A stretch of DNA of 64,000 nucleotides from assembly GCA_034440615.1 (NCBI GenBank), contig JAOTOM010004571.1:186001-250000 (forward strand), read 5' to 3'. This stretch comes from Ashinkailepas kermadecensis (taxonomy: Eukaryota; Arthropoda; Thecostraca; Neolepadidae). Both the position numbers and the translations under genes were made by a program. Below the pieces are notes generated by a model that saw nothing but the letters and a program-made list of their open reading frames with translations, had not been told where the DNA came from and searched no databases. Of this stretch, positions 1 to 11,196 are shown piece by piece (the stretch's first letter is position 1; the number at the start of each line of letters is the position of its first letter).

Positions 1-454
1 GCATCGCACACCTTCGGAGAACAATATAGTGTTGCCGATCGCCGGGAGAGGGCGTAATCAGACAATCCCACAAATAGTTTAGAAATGTAACTTTACGGTC
101 TGGGCGTTACACATACAGAATGCCTTATAACTCCTATACAAATACTCGTCGGTGCAGCCCGTGGGTATTTGTTCCACCGTGAGCTCTATGTCTCGGGGAC
201 CAAGAGCGGCAAGAGGTCAGATACCTCTTGCCCGACAAGGTCACCCGGACGGCTCCGAGGTGACCTTGTCGACAGACCGGGCACCACTCCGGTGACGTCA
301 CACGACCTTGACGGATTTATTTGGTGGCCACAACGCGGTCGTCTCCCAGCTGCCTTCCGTAGAGCGGGCTGGGGAGCATCCGGCCGGTGCGTTGGCCGAT
401 GTTGGCAGGCCTGGCGAGCGTCCTCCCCGCCCCGCCGCGCTGGCGCCACAGTGG

Positions 455-700
455 TGCCAGGGGCAGGGGTACCAGGGCGGGGCGTGGGTACGGCAATACA
501 GGGGTGCCAGGGGCGGGAGCACGGCAATACAGAGGTACCAGGGCGGGGCGTGGGTACGGCAATACAGGGGTGCAAGGGGCGGGAGCACGGCAATACAGAG
601 GTACCAGGGCGGGGCGTGGGTACGGCAATACAGGGGTGCAAGGGGCGGGAGCACGGCAATACAGAAGTACCAGGGCGGGAGCGTGGGCACGGCACTACAT
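455..700. repeat. 66-bp tandem repeat made of two ~33-bp halves
   Basis: accagggcggggcgtgggta recurs at 471, 537, 603 and 669. Each unit has two related halves ending in ggcaatacag. Flanking sequence to position 454 shows no gene. Confidence 0.85.
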
Positions 701-823
701 GGGTGCCAGTGCCGGGCACAGTACCACAGGGATATCCGTGGAGGAGGTACCGCATCACAGGGGTATCAGCAGCAGGAGTAAGACACCACAGAGGTATGGC
801 ACCACAGGACTACCAGGAGTACG

Positions 824-1292
824 ACACGACGGAGAGGAGAGGGGAAGGTAGCTTCACCTGGACGGTCTGGCCGGCAGCAGATGACACGACGGAGAGGCGA
901 TGGGAAGGTAGCTTCACCTGGACGGTCTGGCCGGCAGCAGATGACACGACGGAGAGGAGAGGGGAAGGTAGCATCACCTGGACGGTCTGGCCGGCAGCAG
1001 ATGTCACGACGGAGAGGAGAGGGGAAGGTAGCTTCACCTGGACGGTCTGGCCGGCAGCAGATGACACGACGGAGAGGAGAGGGGAAGGTAGCATCACCTG
1101 GACAGTCTGGCCGGCAGCAGACGACACGACGGAGAGGAGAGGGGAAGGTAGCATCACCTGGACGGTCTGGCCGGCAGCAGATGCCACGACGGAGAGGAGA
1201 GGGGAAGGTAGCTTCACCTGGACGGTCTGGCCGGCAGCAGACGACAGGACAGAGAGGCGACGGGAAGGTAGCATCACCTGGACGGCCCGGAT
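824..1292. repeat. 60-bp minisatellite, ~8 copies
   Basis: The unit runs cacgacggagaggagagggg then aaggtagcttcacctggacg and gtctggccggcagcagatga. Copies differ at a few sites. Every frame is open because the period is a multiple of three. Confidence 0.9.
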
Positions 1293-1401
1293 GTCAAAGG
1301 ACATAATACTACACTGGCTTCTTCATGTCCGAAAGGAGAAGGAGCATACTCCGATAGATCAAGATCACGAAGCTGGGCGCACAGGCCGACCAGCTCTCAG
1401 G

Positions 1402-1456
1402 GGGAGAGAGGAGAGAGGAGAGAGGAGAGAGGAGAGAGGAGAGAGGAGAGAGGAGA
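1402..1456. repeat. (GAGAGGA)n purine tract
   Basis: Seven-base purine repeat about 55 bp long; a homopurine tract able to form triplex DNA. Confidence 0.85.
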
Positions 1457-1740
1457 TGAGAGAGGACAGGAAGAGCAAGCACCTCTGCCGCATTTTCCAA
1501 GTGCGAAGGGGATCGGAGTGAGGGGAGTGGGCATGCGGAGGGAGACGGATCAGAATGGTGAGGGAGGAAGGTGGGGATCGTCAGGGAGTACAATATAATG
1601 GAGATAGAGGCCTGTGGGGTTTAGTAGGTAGAATAAGTGATGGGCAGGTAGGATCAGGGACGCGGACGTATGGGAGTGTGCATGACAGGGGATGGTGGGT
1701 ACTTGACGGTGCAGGTATTGTGGAGGTCGGCGCAGCGAAC

Positions 1741-1826
1741 AGGGCGGGGCGGGGCGGGGCGGGGCGGGGCGGTGCGGGGCGGGGCGGGGCGGGGCGGGGC
1801 GGGGCGGGGCGGAGCGGGGCGGGTCT
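1741..1826. repeat. (GGGGC)n pentamer, ~17 copies
   Basis: Runs of four G separated by single C, with few interruptions. A strong G-quadruplex candidate on the plus strand. Confidence 0.92.
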
Positions 1827-2387
1827 CTCCACGTCAGCGGCGTCCAACCTCGCTGGCCAGCTATCATCGATAACACAGGACGGCCATATTGGCTGCGATA
1901 TGGTGCTGGTCAACAGCGGACCGTCGAGCATGGCAGGCGGTCTGGCCCGTCTGACTCATCTGTCGCCCGGGTGAGGTGTCACCGGCACCATGCGACATGG
2001 AATGGATGCACACTCTTGTTTCAAAATTGGACGCACAAACGAACTCTGGAACTGACAAGTTGACTAAGCATGGATGAATTGATGATTGCACGCACGCAAA
2101 ACGAAATAAAACAAAAGCCTGGTAGATGCTCCAGACTATTAGGATAGATCAGCCCCAACTTTTGACAGTTTTGACGGTACAGGGAGTGGACAGCTGGCCT
2201 TTGATAACAAAGTGAAGAAGGCGCCGAGCTCGAATAAATGACAATACGCAAATGGCACTTGTAACAACGCAGAGCACAGCCGGCATCTGCTGCTGCGGCA
2301 CGAAGGCGCTCCCAGCCCAGCGTCAAGGCCACGCCGAGCAAAAACAAGTTTCGCCTGACGAGAGCAGCGTGCAACTCAGCAGCAGCC

Positions 2388-3292
2388 GGTACCTGGCCGA
2401 TGGAACCGTCACCGGCCGGTACCTGGCCGATGGGACCGTCACCGGCCGGTGCCTGGCCGATGGGACCGTCACCGGCCGGTACCTGGCCGATGGGACCGTC
2501 ACCGGCCGGTGCCTGGCCGATGGGACCGTCACCGACCGGTGCCTGGCCGATGGGACCGTCACCGGCCGGTACCTGGCCGATGGGACCATCACCGGCCGGT
2601 ACCTGGCCGATGGGACCGTCACCGGCCGGTGCCTGGCCGATGGGACCGTAACCGGCCGGTGCCTGGCCGATGGGACCGTCACCGACCGGTGCCTGGCCGA
2701 TGGGACCGTCACCGGCCGGTACCTGGCCGATGGGACCGTCACCGGCCGGTGCCTGGCCGATGGGACCGTCACCGACCGGTGCCTGGCCGATGGGACCGTC
2801 ACCGGCCGGTACCTGGCCGATGGGACTGTCACCGACCGGTGCCTGGCCGATGGGACCGTCACCGACCGGTGCCTGGCCGATGGGACCGTCACCGGCCGGT
2901 GCCTGGCCGATGGGACCGTCACCGGCCGGTGCCTGGCCGATGGGACCGTCACCGGCCGGTGCCTGGCCGATGGGACCGTCACCGGCCGGTACCTGGCCGA
3001 TGGGACCGTCACCGGCCGGTGCCTGGCCGATGGGACCGTCACCGGCCGGTACCTGGCCGATGGGACCGTCACCGACCGGTGCCTGGCCGATGGAACCGTC
3101 ACCGGTCCGTGCCTGACCGATGGAACCGTCACCGGCCGGTACCTGGCCGATGGGACTGTCACCGACCGGTGCCTGACCGATGGGACCGTCACCGGCCGGT
3201 GCCTGGCCGATGGGACCGTCACCAGCCGGTACCTGGCCGATGGGACCGTCACCGGCCGGTACCTGGCCGATGTAACCGTCACCGCCCAGCGC
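2388..3292. repeat. 30-bp minisatellite, ~30 copies
   Basis: The unit is ggccggtacctggccgatgg plus gaccgtcacc. Main variants are tac/tgc and ggcc/gacc. All six frames are open; the minus strand gives PIGQAPAGDG decapeptides and the plus strand GRYLADGTVT. There is no evidence that any frame is used. Confidence 0.92.
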
Positions 3293-3427
3293 ACTGCGGT
3301 TCCACCGACCTGGCTCTGACGGCGGCTCAGCCACTGTCGGCCACACACCCGAGAGGTACAAAAACTACAGTGCGCCCGCCGGCGACAGTCTGGCCGATGA
3401 AACATCACATCGGGCCTCGCTCGTCAC

Positions 3428-3735
3428 GCGTCACGCGACCGCGGGGGAACGTCGACCGTCGGCGTCACGGTGCCGCAGGGGGACCGTCGACCGTCGGCGC
3501 CACGCGACCGCGGGGGAACGTCGACCGTCGGCGTCACGGTGCCGCAGGGGGACCGTCGACCGTCGGCGCCACGCGACCGCGGGGAACGTCGACCGTCGGC
3601 GTCACGCGGCCGCAGGGGGACCGTCGACCGTCGGCGCCACGCGGCCGCAGGGGAACGTCGACCGTCGGCGTCACGCGGCCGCGGGGGAACGTCGACCGTC
3701 GGCGTCACGCGGCCGCGGGGGAACGTCGACGGCCA
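3428..3735. repeat. ~33/68-bp GC-rich minisatellite
   Basis: Copies of acgtcgaccgtcggcgtcac and its ggaccgtcgaccgtcggcgc variant alternate. It follows the 30-bp array after ~130 bp. Confidence 0.8.
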
Positions 3736-3955
3736 GAGAGCTGTCACCGCGGACGCAGCGCGAGAGCGCCGACACGCTGTGAATCTGCCGCCGGAGCCTG
3801 CCGGACGTCACGTGACGTGACGTGACTGCAGCCGGACAGTCCGGCGTCGTCACGGCCGAGTTTCCGCCGGCGGCGGCGAGCGACCGCGTCCGTCGAGAAA
3901 TCAGGGCACATGCACACACGACAGGTGGCGACCGCCAACCGTAGCCACCACCATC

Positions 3956-4145
3956 GGGCATCATCACCGCCAGCAGCCACCACCAGCGCGTCACCCACTC
4001 CTCTCCTCCCCACCCAGTCGGGCATCACCACCGACCCCGTCGTCAGCAGCCACCACCAGCGCGTCACCCACTCCTCTCCTCCCCACCCAGTCGGGCATCA
4101 CCACCGACCCCGTCGTCAGCAGCCACCACCGGCGCGTCACGTGGT
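3956..4145. repeat. 73-bp tandem repeat, ~2.5 copies
   Basis: caccagcgcgtcacccactc recurs at 3981 and 4054, followed by cagtcgggcatcaccaccga. It sits between the GC-rich minisatellite and the 4.4-kb exon's intron. Confidence 0.75.
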
Positions 4146-4399
4146 CGGTGTCACCCATCCATGCCCCTCCCCTCCACACCCCACCCAAACTGGAAACACA
4201 CCAATGCGGGACCCGGCTACCGTATCACGTAGCCGGCCCGAGCTCGTCCGGCGTCGCTACCCTTTCCTTCCCCCTCCCCTGCCTGCCCCGCCCACTCTTC
4301 CCGGAGTCTCGTGGCGTGGCCCAGTTACCATGTGCGTGCACGTATGCCACTGACCGGACTGCAGCGGACGCAGCCGACACAGGGGGCGGCGCGGCCTAC

Positions 4400-4530
4400 C
4401 TGACGTAATGCTTGATGAAGAGGTAGACGGCCATGAGGTACCGCTGGTCGGTGACGTCCAGCGTGGGCGGCGGCAGCGCCGGCGGCCGGCCCGCCAGCCC
4501 GCCGCCGGCGCACGTCCGGGCCGAGGCCAT
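4400..4530 (-). CDS. First coding exon of an unidentified minus-strand transcript (possible short-isoform bunched start)
   Basis: The ATG at 4530-4528 sits in a near-perfect Kozak context (GCGGCCATGG). It opens 43 codons (starting MASARTCAGGG, ending LDVTDQRYLMAVYLFIKHYV) and then reaches AG|GTAGGC, a good splice donor, at 4399-4394. The exon ends in phase 2. The N-terminus is Gly/Pro-rich and the C-terminal stretch would form an amphipathic to hydrophobic helix. I do not recognise the protein. A promoter-like segment with CCAAT and a palindromic CRE lies about 170-290 bp upstream on the same strand. The same strand, the same donor phase and the same terminal AG as the bunched exon 58 kb upstream make it a candidate alternative first exon of a short TSC22 isoform, but the peptide has no clear match to known short-isoform leaders. 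Confidence 0.5.
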
Positions 4531-4539
4531 GGCCGCGGC

Positions 4540-4614
4540 TCACAGCAGCAGCACCAGCACCAGGTACAGCGTCAGCAGCAGCCACGGAAACAGCAGGCAC
4601 AGCTCCACCACCAT
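4540..4614 (-). CDS. Hydrophobic 24-codon upstream ORF, same frame as the downstream exon
   Basis: ATG at 4614-4612 opens MVVELCLLFPWLLL followed by TLYLVLVLLL and a TGA at 4542-4540. Almost every residue is Leu, Val, Phe, Trp or Tyr, as in a single membrane span. The TGA is followed by GCC GCG GCC and then the main ATG, so both ORFs share one frame separated by four codons. The peptide could be a translated micropeptide, a regulatory uORF, or part of a longer leader if the TGA is read through or is an assembly error. CTG-rich composition could also produce such a peptide by chance. The start context is only moderate (C at -3, G at +4). Confidence 0.3.
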   Translation of the reverse strand: MVVELCLLFPWLLLTLYLVLVLLL

Positions 4615-4780
4615 CTGGACGGCACGCGGCACCGGCGGGTCTGACGGGTCTGACGGGACTCGTGTCGCCCCGCGTGTCACCACTGGAGACGATCGGCGCT
4701 GGCTGACGGACGGCCGGCTATCTGCCGTCGCGCTGGTGGTCTGCTAGACCAGCTCGGCCCGCGACCTGCCGCCGACGCGC

Positions 4781-4860
4781 GGCGGCCGTGACGTCACCGA
4801 CCGGGCAGCCAATCAGCGGCCGGCCGGCGAGTCGCGGCCAAATAATGAGCCGGCCCACCT
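4781..4860 (-). promoter_or_regulatory. Promoter-like segment with CRE and CCAAT box
   Basis: A GC- and CpG-rich stretch upstream of the 4.4-4.6 kb exon contains TGACGTCA (4789-4796), a perfect CREB/ATF palindrome, and CCAATCAGCG (4809-4818), a near-consensus NF-Y site. An AT-rich patch (aataatga, 4841-4848) follows. On the minus strand these lie about 170-330 bp upstream of the uORF start, a normal spacing for a TATA-less metazoan promoter. Orientation is inferred from the exon; both sites are symmetric or act bidirectionally. Confidence 0.45.
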
Positions 4861-6630
4861 GAGGCCGGCCGGTACATCGCAAGCAACCCAAACAAAGGCC
4901 AACACCGGGAGCCGCCGACTCTCCCCGCTGAAGGAGCCGCGCACAATCAATGCACCTTCGTACACCGACGATGGGCACAGGCAGCCGCTGGAAGACCTGA
5001 TAAGGCTTCACGTGAACATGGAACCGAATGACGGATGACGATGTGAACAATATTTTACCAACCCCTCTTCTCAGTGTACGTCACTTGCCGTCAGTTGTAA
5101 ATCGATGACAGACAAAGACGAACCCAGGCCGATTATTGGAGGAGGAAAGTGGCCAACAATTCTTTGACTGCCTTTATCCTTGAATTACGCTTACTTCGTG
5201 AATCATTTCGGGGTGGGCGTGGGCGTGGGGGGCAGTCCCGCTCTGCCTTCGATCCACCAATGATGACTGACACGTTAACAGAACTTGACATCTCTACAGC
5301 TATGAAGCGTTAGTGTTCTCGATTATTAATTAATCGCGATAACAAGTTGACACACTAAGGCACTTTAGGCAGTTCCTCACCTGAGTAGAGCTGGAAAGCA
5401 TTTTTGTATATTATTTTCATACAAAACGACGTTTTAATTCAATACAAAATAGCAAAACTAAAAAAAAACTGGGAACAAAAATGGATGGATGACTCGTAAT
5501 TATAGTCAACAATTCAGTTCACCTTTACAAATTACATTTAAAACAGCTCTATCACTGGTCTGAAACACTCACGAATGAGGAAAGCCTCTGGCAGATATCG
5601 CCATATGCGCTTTCGTAGCATAACAAGCACAGGGAATGTGGCCTTCGTCAGATGAACGAAAAGATTCATTTGGAGTGCATTGTACTCTCAACGGTAATCG
5701 CCATGTGAAGGTCACTTTCGAGCTAGATCGGGGCGTGTTTCACACAAAAAGATTCCCACTGACCCGTGAAATTCAGGGAATATGCGACTTTGTGGGGTAG
5801 GAGTGCGTTATCTACCTACTTAGGCAGGTACGAGAGATGGCAAAAGCTAGGACCGAAAGCCCAACTAAGCAATCTGTTCAGGGCCAGTTCAGCTCTTGGA
5901 CTGGGCTTTGATGTGATGCTTAGTCAGCTCTATAAATTCCAGGGGCGGATCCAGAAGCCTGGCTGGGGGCGGGGCAACATACATGTTTACCAAAAAAATC
6001 GAAACACTCATTGGATCTAAACAGCGAACATTGGTCAGGTCTGTTTAAAACAATAAGTCTTTATATCATAAGATGTTCTTAGATTTCGAGAAAATGTCAT
6101 TTTAATGCAAAACATCGGCAAAAATCGCCTCTTGGGAGGGAGGTTGAGCCTTTGGCCCCCCGGTAATTTCCATGTATTCACTAGTGCATTCAGGAAGGAC
6201 ATCTCAGCCACGCCCCAACCCCAAACAGCGTAATTAGGAGAGAAATTGGTCCTCAATCACAAGATATGCAAAAACTAGTAGCATTGTATAGGGCGACGCT
6301 GCTTAAGCTTCCGATATGCTTTTTTTGTCGCGGAGAGGAGAGATCACTTCGCTACATTTTCTTCCTCACCCCATTTTGGTGCCTCGGACCGCCCCCGCCA
6401 GACAGCATGCAATGGCAAATGAAAAGCGAAAAAGGATGGGTGGCACTTAAAACGCACCGCACACTTCTCTTCCAATGGTTGGCCAGGCCAGCCTGTGACA
6501 GCAGCGATGCGTTTGTGTGCGGTTCCCACAATGCAACTTTGACAGTGTAGCCCTGTGAAGTTGTTCATCGATTCAACGTAACTTCCATACACCATCAAAG
6601 CCTCTGGCGCAGCAGTGACTACAGTACATG
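4840..6630. other. Non-repetitive stretch with no recognised gene
   Basis: Mixed composition, AT-rich from 5.3 kb. Short frames only (under 102 codons), none with a recognisable motif. A ggcttgctgggg-like pseudo-repeat near 5.94-6.2 kb may be old transposon sequence. Confidence 0.5.
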
Positions 6631-6635
6631 GCCTG

Positions 6636-6668
6636 GCAACACACACCGTCACGGACGGTGTGTGTTGC
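6636..6668. repeat. Perfect 15-bp inverted repeat with 3-nt loop
   Basis: gcaacacacaccgtc (6636-6650), acg, gacggtgtgtgttgc (6654-6668). The arms pair without mismatch. Confidence 0.9.
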
Positions 6669-6789
6669 GATCTTCCTCGTTAGAAGAACCCGGGCACAGC
6701 GTTCCTCGCAGTTTCGGCTCGGTAGGAGAGACCGGACGAGAGAAGCGTGCCGACTTCTGAGGTGACCTGAGCCCAGTGCCCTGCCAAAT

Positions 6790-7425
6790 GACCAGGACGG
6801 AGATGGGGAGACGACGGGGATGTGGAGGCCAGGACGGAGATGAGAGACCAGGACGGAGATGGGAGACCAGCGCGGGGATGGAGAGACCAGGACGGAGATG
6901 GGGAGACCAGGATCGAGTGGGGTAACGAGGACGGGGATGGGGAGATCAGAACGGAGATGGGGAGACCAGAACAGGGATGGGGAGACCAGAACAGGGATGG
7001 GGAGACGAGGACGGGGATGGGGAGACCAGAACAGGGATGGGGAGACCAGAACAGGGATGGGGAGACCAGAACAGGGATGGGGAGACCAGAACAGGGATGG
7101 GGAGACCAGAACAGGGATGGGGAGACCAGAACAGGGATGGGGAGACCAGAACAGGGATGGGGAGACCAGAACAGGGATGGGGAGACCAGAACAGGGATGG
7201 GGAGACCAGAACAGGGATGGGGAGACCAGAACAGGGATGGGGAGACCAGAACAGGGATGGGGAGACCAGAACAGGGATGGGGAGACCAGAACAGGGATGG
7301 GGAGACCAGAACAGGGATGGGGAGACCAGAACAGGGATGGGGAGACCAGAACAGGGATGGGGAGACCAGAACAGGGATGGGGAGACGAGGACGGGGATTG
7401 GGAGGCCAGGACGGAAGCGGCCCGG
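6790..7425. repeat. 20-bp minisatellite, ~30 copies
   Basis: The unit is ggggagaccagaacagggat; the central ~400 bp is virtually homogeneous and the edges carry gaggacggggat variants. Because 20 is not a multiple of three, each frame gives a 20-residue repeat. Confidence 0.93.
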
Positions 7426-7781
7426 CAGCGGGGGCGGATAAACCCACATCGCGTGCGCGTCATGATCTCACCGCTGCCGCCGAGCCGCGTCCGACAGGGA
7501 TCGTGACGTCACACGGCACACAGACCAGCTCCGGGTGGGTCGTGACGTCACACCCGAGTGACGTCACGGGCAGCTGTTGCTGTTGGTGCTGGGCTATAGG
7601 CGGCGGCGGGCTAGCGCGTCTCGCTACCCATTCCTGGAGCGTCAGTTATTGTCAACTCGGGACTGCCCGCCCAAATATAGCCGACGCAGTCCTTGCGTGC
7701 CCGGCAATTCATGGGAAGCACGTACGTTACTTTCACCGAACACAATATGCGACGAGGTATGTGGTGAAAGATGGCACTGCA

Positions 7782-7947
7782 AGAAAAACCTTGGGCTCCT
7801 TTACCACACATTCAACTGCTGGGTCATACAGCGTCTCCAACCTCCCGTCCAGCCTGCGAACTTGGTAATTCCACGAGCAGTGAGATTCGAACCCACGATC
7901 TTAGGATCAAGAGCTGAACGAACTACCGACTGAGCTACCGCGATCCC
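7782..7947 (-). mobile_element. tRNA-Lys-like SINE
   Basis: The head on the minus strand reads GCGGTAGCTCAGTCGGTAG, GCTCTTGATCC (Lys-type CTT loop) and GTGGGTTCGAATCTCAC. The tail shares AGCGTC and AACCCAAGG-type sequence with the 59.25-kb copy. An imperfect 13-bp TSD, agatggcactgca / agatggtaatgca, lies at 7769-7781 and 7948-7960. The central domain is more eroded than in the 59-kb copy. Confidence 0.75.
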
Positions 7948-8631
7948 AGATGGTAATGCATAAATGTTGTTTAGCACGGGTGGAGTTCCATGGAATTCAT
8001 TGCAGTGGGCATGCTGTATACAAGCTTCACAGCTTCCAATCTTGGAGAAACCCGCTCTGTCCTAGGGTCCCACATCAAGTCGTACGAACACAGGCGGCGG
8101 TCCAGCGTTACCAGGTGACGCTGGGTGTTTGACCGCAACCTAAGTCTGGCTGAGCACAATCTAGATTTGAGAGATTCAGCAATAGGATAATCGCGGCATG
8201 TTGAGAAGTACCGCATCAAAAACACCATCACCATGCGAAAGAAGCAGTGGAAAAACCCCACTGGTGCGAAGAACACGAGGAGCCAACTTTTAGAGAGGAT
8301 CGGGTTATTCGAAGACACACCGTCCATGAGTGTGAGGTGTGTTACCAGTCCATATTGTAGCTACTGTTGAATCAAAGGTCTTCATGGTGACACTGGGAGA
8401 CATGTTGAATCGATGAATAACTTCAGGGAGCTACACAGTCAAGCTGCAGTGTGGGAACCGCCGACAACAAGCGGTAGGTGTAGATTAAATGCTTGCTAAC
8501 GAAATGCGGCGTTACGTACCGCTTTCGTATCATGATGCAACGTAATCAGCATAGGTCATTTGTACCAGGACGCACGGAGCCTTACTCGGTCAAGGGAACC
8601 CCATATACACGACGACACCCGGCTTGGTCTC

Positions 8632-8777
8632 GATCGCAGCTGACCAGATCGCAGCTTACCAGGCGACACCGCCGACTACCTGTATTTGTAACCATGCTGA
8701 CGATGATCGCAGCTGACCAGATCGCAGCTTACCAGGCGACACCGCCGACTACCTGTATTTGTAATCATGCTGACGCA
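8632..8777. repeat. ~73-bp direct duplication
   Basis: atcgcagctgaccagatcgc followed by agcttaccaggcgacaccgc occurs at about 8633 and 8706. Confidence 0.85.
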
Positions 8778-9149
8778 AGCAATGCAATACTGGCGACAGA
8801 AACACGACCTCCAGCAGCGCAATCACCCCTGACGTCGTATCGGTCGGTTTGGCAAGGATGCAGCGAACCGAAAAACTAACAATTCAAGGTAAACAATCAG
8901 CACAGTTTGCACGGTTTGCACGTGAGGACAGGTGACGTCACCGCACGGCGGCTCGGCTACCCAGTCAAGGTCAGACAGGGTTCGCCTGACCAGAGCCAGG
9001 TGGGCCCTGCACAAGGTCTGGCCACTGTGCCGGCATACGCTGCCAGACAGCACAGCTGTGTAACAGCCGACACATGTCACAAAATGACCCCGGCACGCTC
9101 ACCCCAACAGAGACGTGAACCGGAGGTCATCGCCAACGGAAGCTGCGAC

Positions 9150-9322
9150 AGACCCATCCAGAGGTCACCACCAGATGAAACTACAACACACACACTCAGA
9201 AGTCACCGCCAAAGAAAACTACAGCACACACACACCCAGAGGTCACCGCCACAGGAAGCTACAACACATACACCAAGAGGCCAGCACCAGAGGAAACTAC
9301 AACACACAGACACCCAGAGTTT
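9150..9322. repeat. Degenerate ~40-bp repeat (continues at 9652-9770)
   Basis: Motifs gaaactacaacacacacac and agaggtcaccgccac alternate. The tract is split by the 328-bp retroposon at 9324-9651. Confidence 0.7.
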
Positions 9323-9323
9323 A

Positions 9324-9651
9324 GTTAGTCATTTGAGCTTTATGGCGCGTCGACAACTATGGCCATATTACTAAGATATTCATCGAAATAAGGTTAGAGA
9401 AAGTATCAATCCTCTCATTGTGGGCACCGCCTAAGTGGTGCCATTGTGCTATAGACTTTACATGTAATGCATATCAGTGTGGAGTATATGGATGTTGAGC
9501 TGGGATGGGCTGGAATGGGAGCGTGCGGATGGGAGGACGAGTGAGACACTCTTCGTCTGACCCCTCCCCGGCTTCCTAGTGGTCTGGCCGCCGGATCCTC
9601 GAGGAACGCAATCCCGCCACCACGGAAAGGTGGTGCCTCGTCGGGGGAGCA
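9324..9651 (-). mobile_element. 328-bp retroposon copy with the GGCGCGTCGAC...ACTAACTAA tail (parent of short tail fragments)
   Basis: Flanked by a 13-bp TSD, cacccagagttta / cacccatagttta, at 9311-9323 and 9652-9664. On the minus strand it begins TGTGCTCCCCCGACGAGGC and has an internal hairpin (CCACC..GGTGG). It ends GTCGACGCGCCATAAAGC followed by TCAAATGACTAAC. No clear tRNA head is seen, so it may be a 5'-truncated LINE 3' UTR or a non-tRNA SINE. It interrupts a degenerate ~40-bp repeat tract that continues on both sides. The same tail occurs in tiny insertions at 26.7, 27.5, 33.5, 41.8 and 48.6 kb. Confidence 0.75.
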
Positions 9652-9799
9652 CACCCATAGTTTACCGCTCACGGAAACTACGACAGACCCATCCAGAGGT
9701 CACCATCAGAGGAAACTACAACACACGCACCCCGAGTTTACCGCTCACGGAAACTACGACAGACCCTGCCACCACAACAGGATCATACCAGCCCCTATC

Positions 9800-9985
9800 G
9801 ATGGGTGTCGGTTGTGGTGGTTATCGGCTATTCGACGCGTAAAATACCTTGGGGCATATTGCGTCGCCAATCTCTCATGACAATTGGTCGCCGGCGAAGA
9901 GTAGCGACAGGCAGGACTCGAACCCACAACCTTCCGGTTAGGAGTCGGGCACCTTACCCACAGACTACCCGCCTCGGGGGAGCCG
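9800..9985 (-). mobile_element. tRNA-Arg(CCT)-like SINE, related body
   Basis: The head reads GGCGGGTAGTCTGTGGG, GACTCCTAACC (anticodon-loop-like, CCT) and GGTTGTGGGTTCGAGTCC. The body then carries GTCGCTACTCTTCGCCGGCG and the shared central domain ATGAGAGATTGGCGACGC. The tail (TTTTACGCGTCGAATAGCC) differs from the 16.5-kb family. A clean TSD was not found, so the ends are approximate. Confidence 0.7.
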
Positions 9986-10094
9986 TTCCATACCCGTCTG
10001 ACCACGGTATGGCACCAGCCCGCTGGGATGACGACCAACCCCACACCGGCCGGTGAGGGACCCGTGGGCCATACCGGTCCCTATCGAGATACCA

Positions 10095-10292
10095 CGTTAT
10101 GGCTGACCGCAGTGTAGCTGTCCATGGTATGGCTGACCATGGTATGACTGACCAGGGTATGGCTGACCAGGGTAGACTGACCAGGGTATGCTGACCACGG
10201 CATGGCTGACCAGGGTATGGCTGACCACGGTATGGCTGACCACGGTATGGCTGACCAGAGTATGGCTGACCACGGTATGGCTGACCAGAGTA
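10095..10292. repeat. 15-bp tandem repeat, ~13 copies
   Basis: ggtatggctgaccac and ggtatggctgaccag alternate. The first copies are less regular. Confidence 0.88.
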
Positions 10293-10770
10293 TAGCTCGC
10301 ATCACGCAACTGCAACCCGCCGCAGGATTTAGTTTAAGTGCCAAATTGTCACAACCCGCAAATCCCCACTTCAAATTTGATGAGTGACTGCTCACTTAGC
10401 TTGAACGGCTCGAATTGTATTCACATCATCGTCGCCATGCACAGCCTCTCTTGGGATGGGATTGAGACTACCGCCAACCGTTCTCCGACATATATCAACA
10501 TCATCTTCTAACAGACTCACGGCTCGTTTTTAACCATAAGTGACGTATCCAGACGGCTGAGCACAAGTGTGGCTGCTCAAGAAGTCTGAACACGAAATCG
10601 ATAGTTTAAATACACATAGATCGTCAACAGGAAATGCTCAAGTCGCATCACAACATTAGATAACGATAGAAAGGCGATCTGCTTGGGCATTGGGCTTCGC
10701 ACTATCAACTTTGGCAGACCAAGGGACTAGGTCTGGTCGCAAATAGACATGCCGACCTGACATGTCCTAG

Positions 10771-11040
10771 CCAGGGCTATATTTGTGCTTTTTAATCCTG
10801 GATGTGGAGAGGAAAATGGTGTAGTAATAGAACATGGCGAATATATTTGTATTCAAACCTGTGACACCAGAACATTAATTTGCACTTTTCGCAGTGAAAC
10901 TTGAGCACTTTATCACAGAGCAGTTCATCGTCAAACCGTGACATTCAACCTCCAAATGATAAACACGAGAAGACAATTTTCTGGGGAGGATAATGTTCTG
11001 GATGTCAAAATCCAGGAACAGTCTATTTTTTCAACCCTGG
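10771..11040. mobile_element. MITE-like element, same family, opposite orientation
   Basis: Starts ccagggctatatttgtgc, then cctggatgtggagagg, and ends gttctggatgtc ... tcaaccctgg. The order of landmarks is reversed relative to the 39.3-kb copy. No convincing TSD remains. Confidence 0.55.
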
Positions 11041-11042
11041 CC

Positions 11043-11196
11043 CTTGTTCAGGAATACATCCCTACGGCTACTCAGCTTACAGGGTTGTGGTACCTGGGGC
11101 GCAACCGTGAACCACAGCTCTTGTTCAGAAATATATTTTTACGGCTACTCAGCTTACAGGGTGGTGGTACCTGGAGCGAAACGGTGAACCACACAG
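11043..11196. repeat. 77-bp direct duplication next to the MITE
   Basis: cttgttcag(a/g)aatac then acggctactcagcttacagg and ggtggtacctgg occurs twice, at 11043 and 11120, directly after the MITE-like element. Confidence 0.85.

Noticed and set aside
2021..3361. 446-codon decapeptide-repeat protein (PIGQAPAGDG)
   Set aside because: A 30-bp repeat is open in every frame on both strands; no signal peptide, domain or synonymous bias favours one frame.
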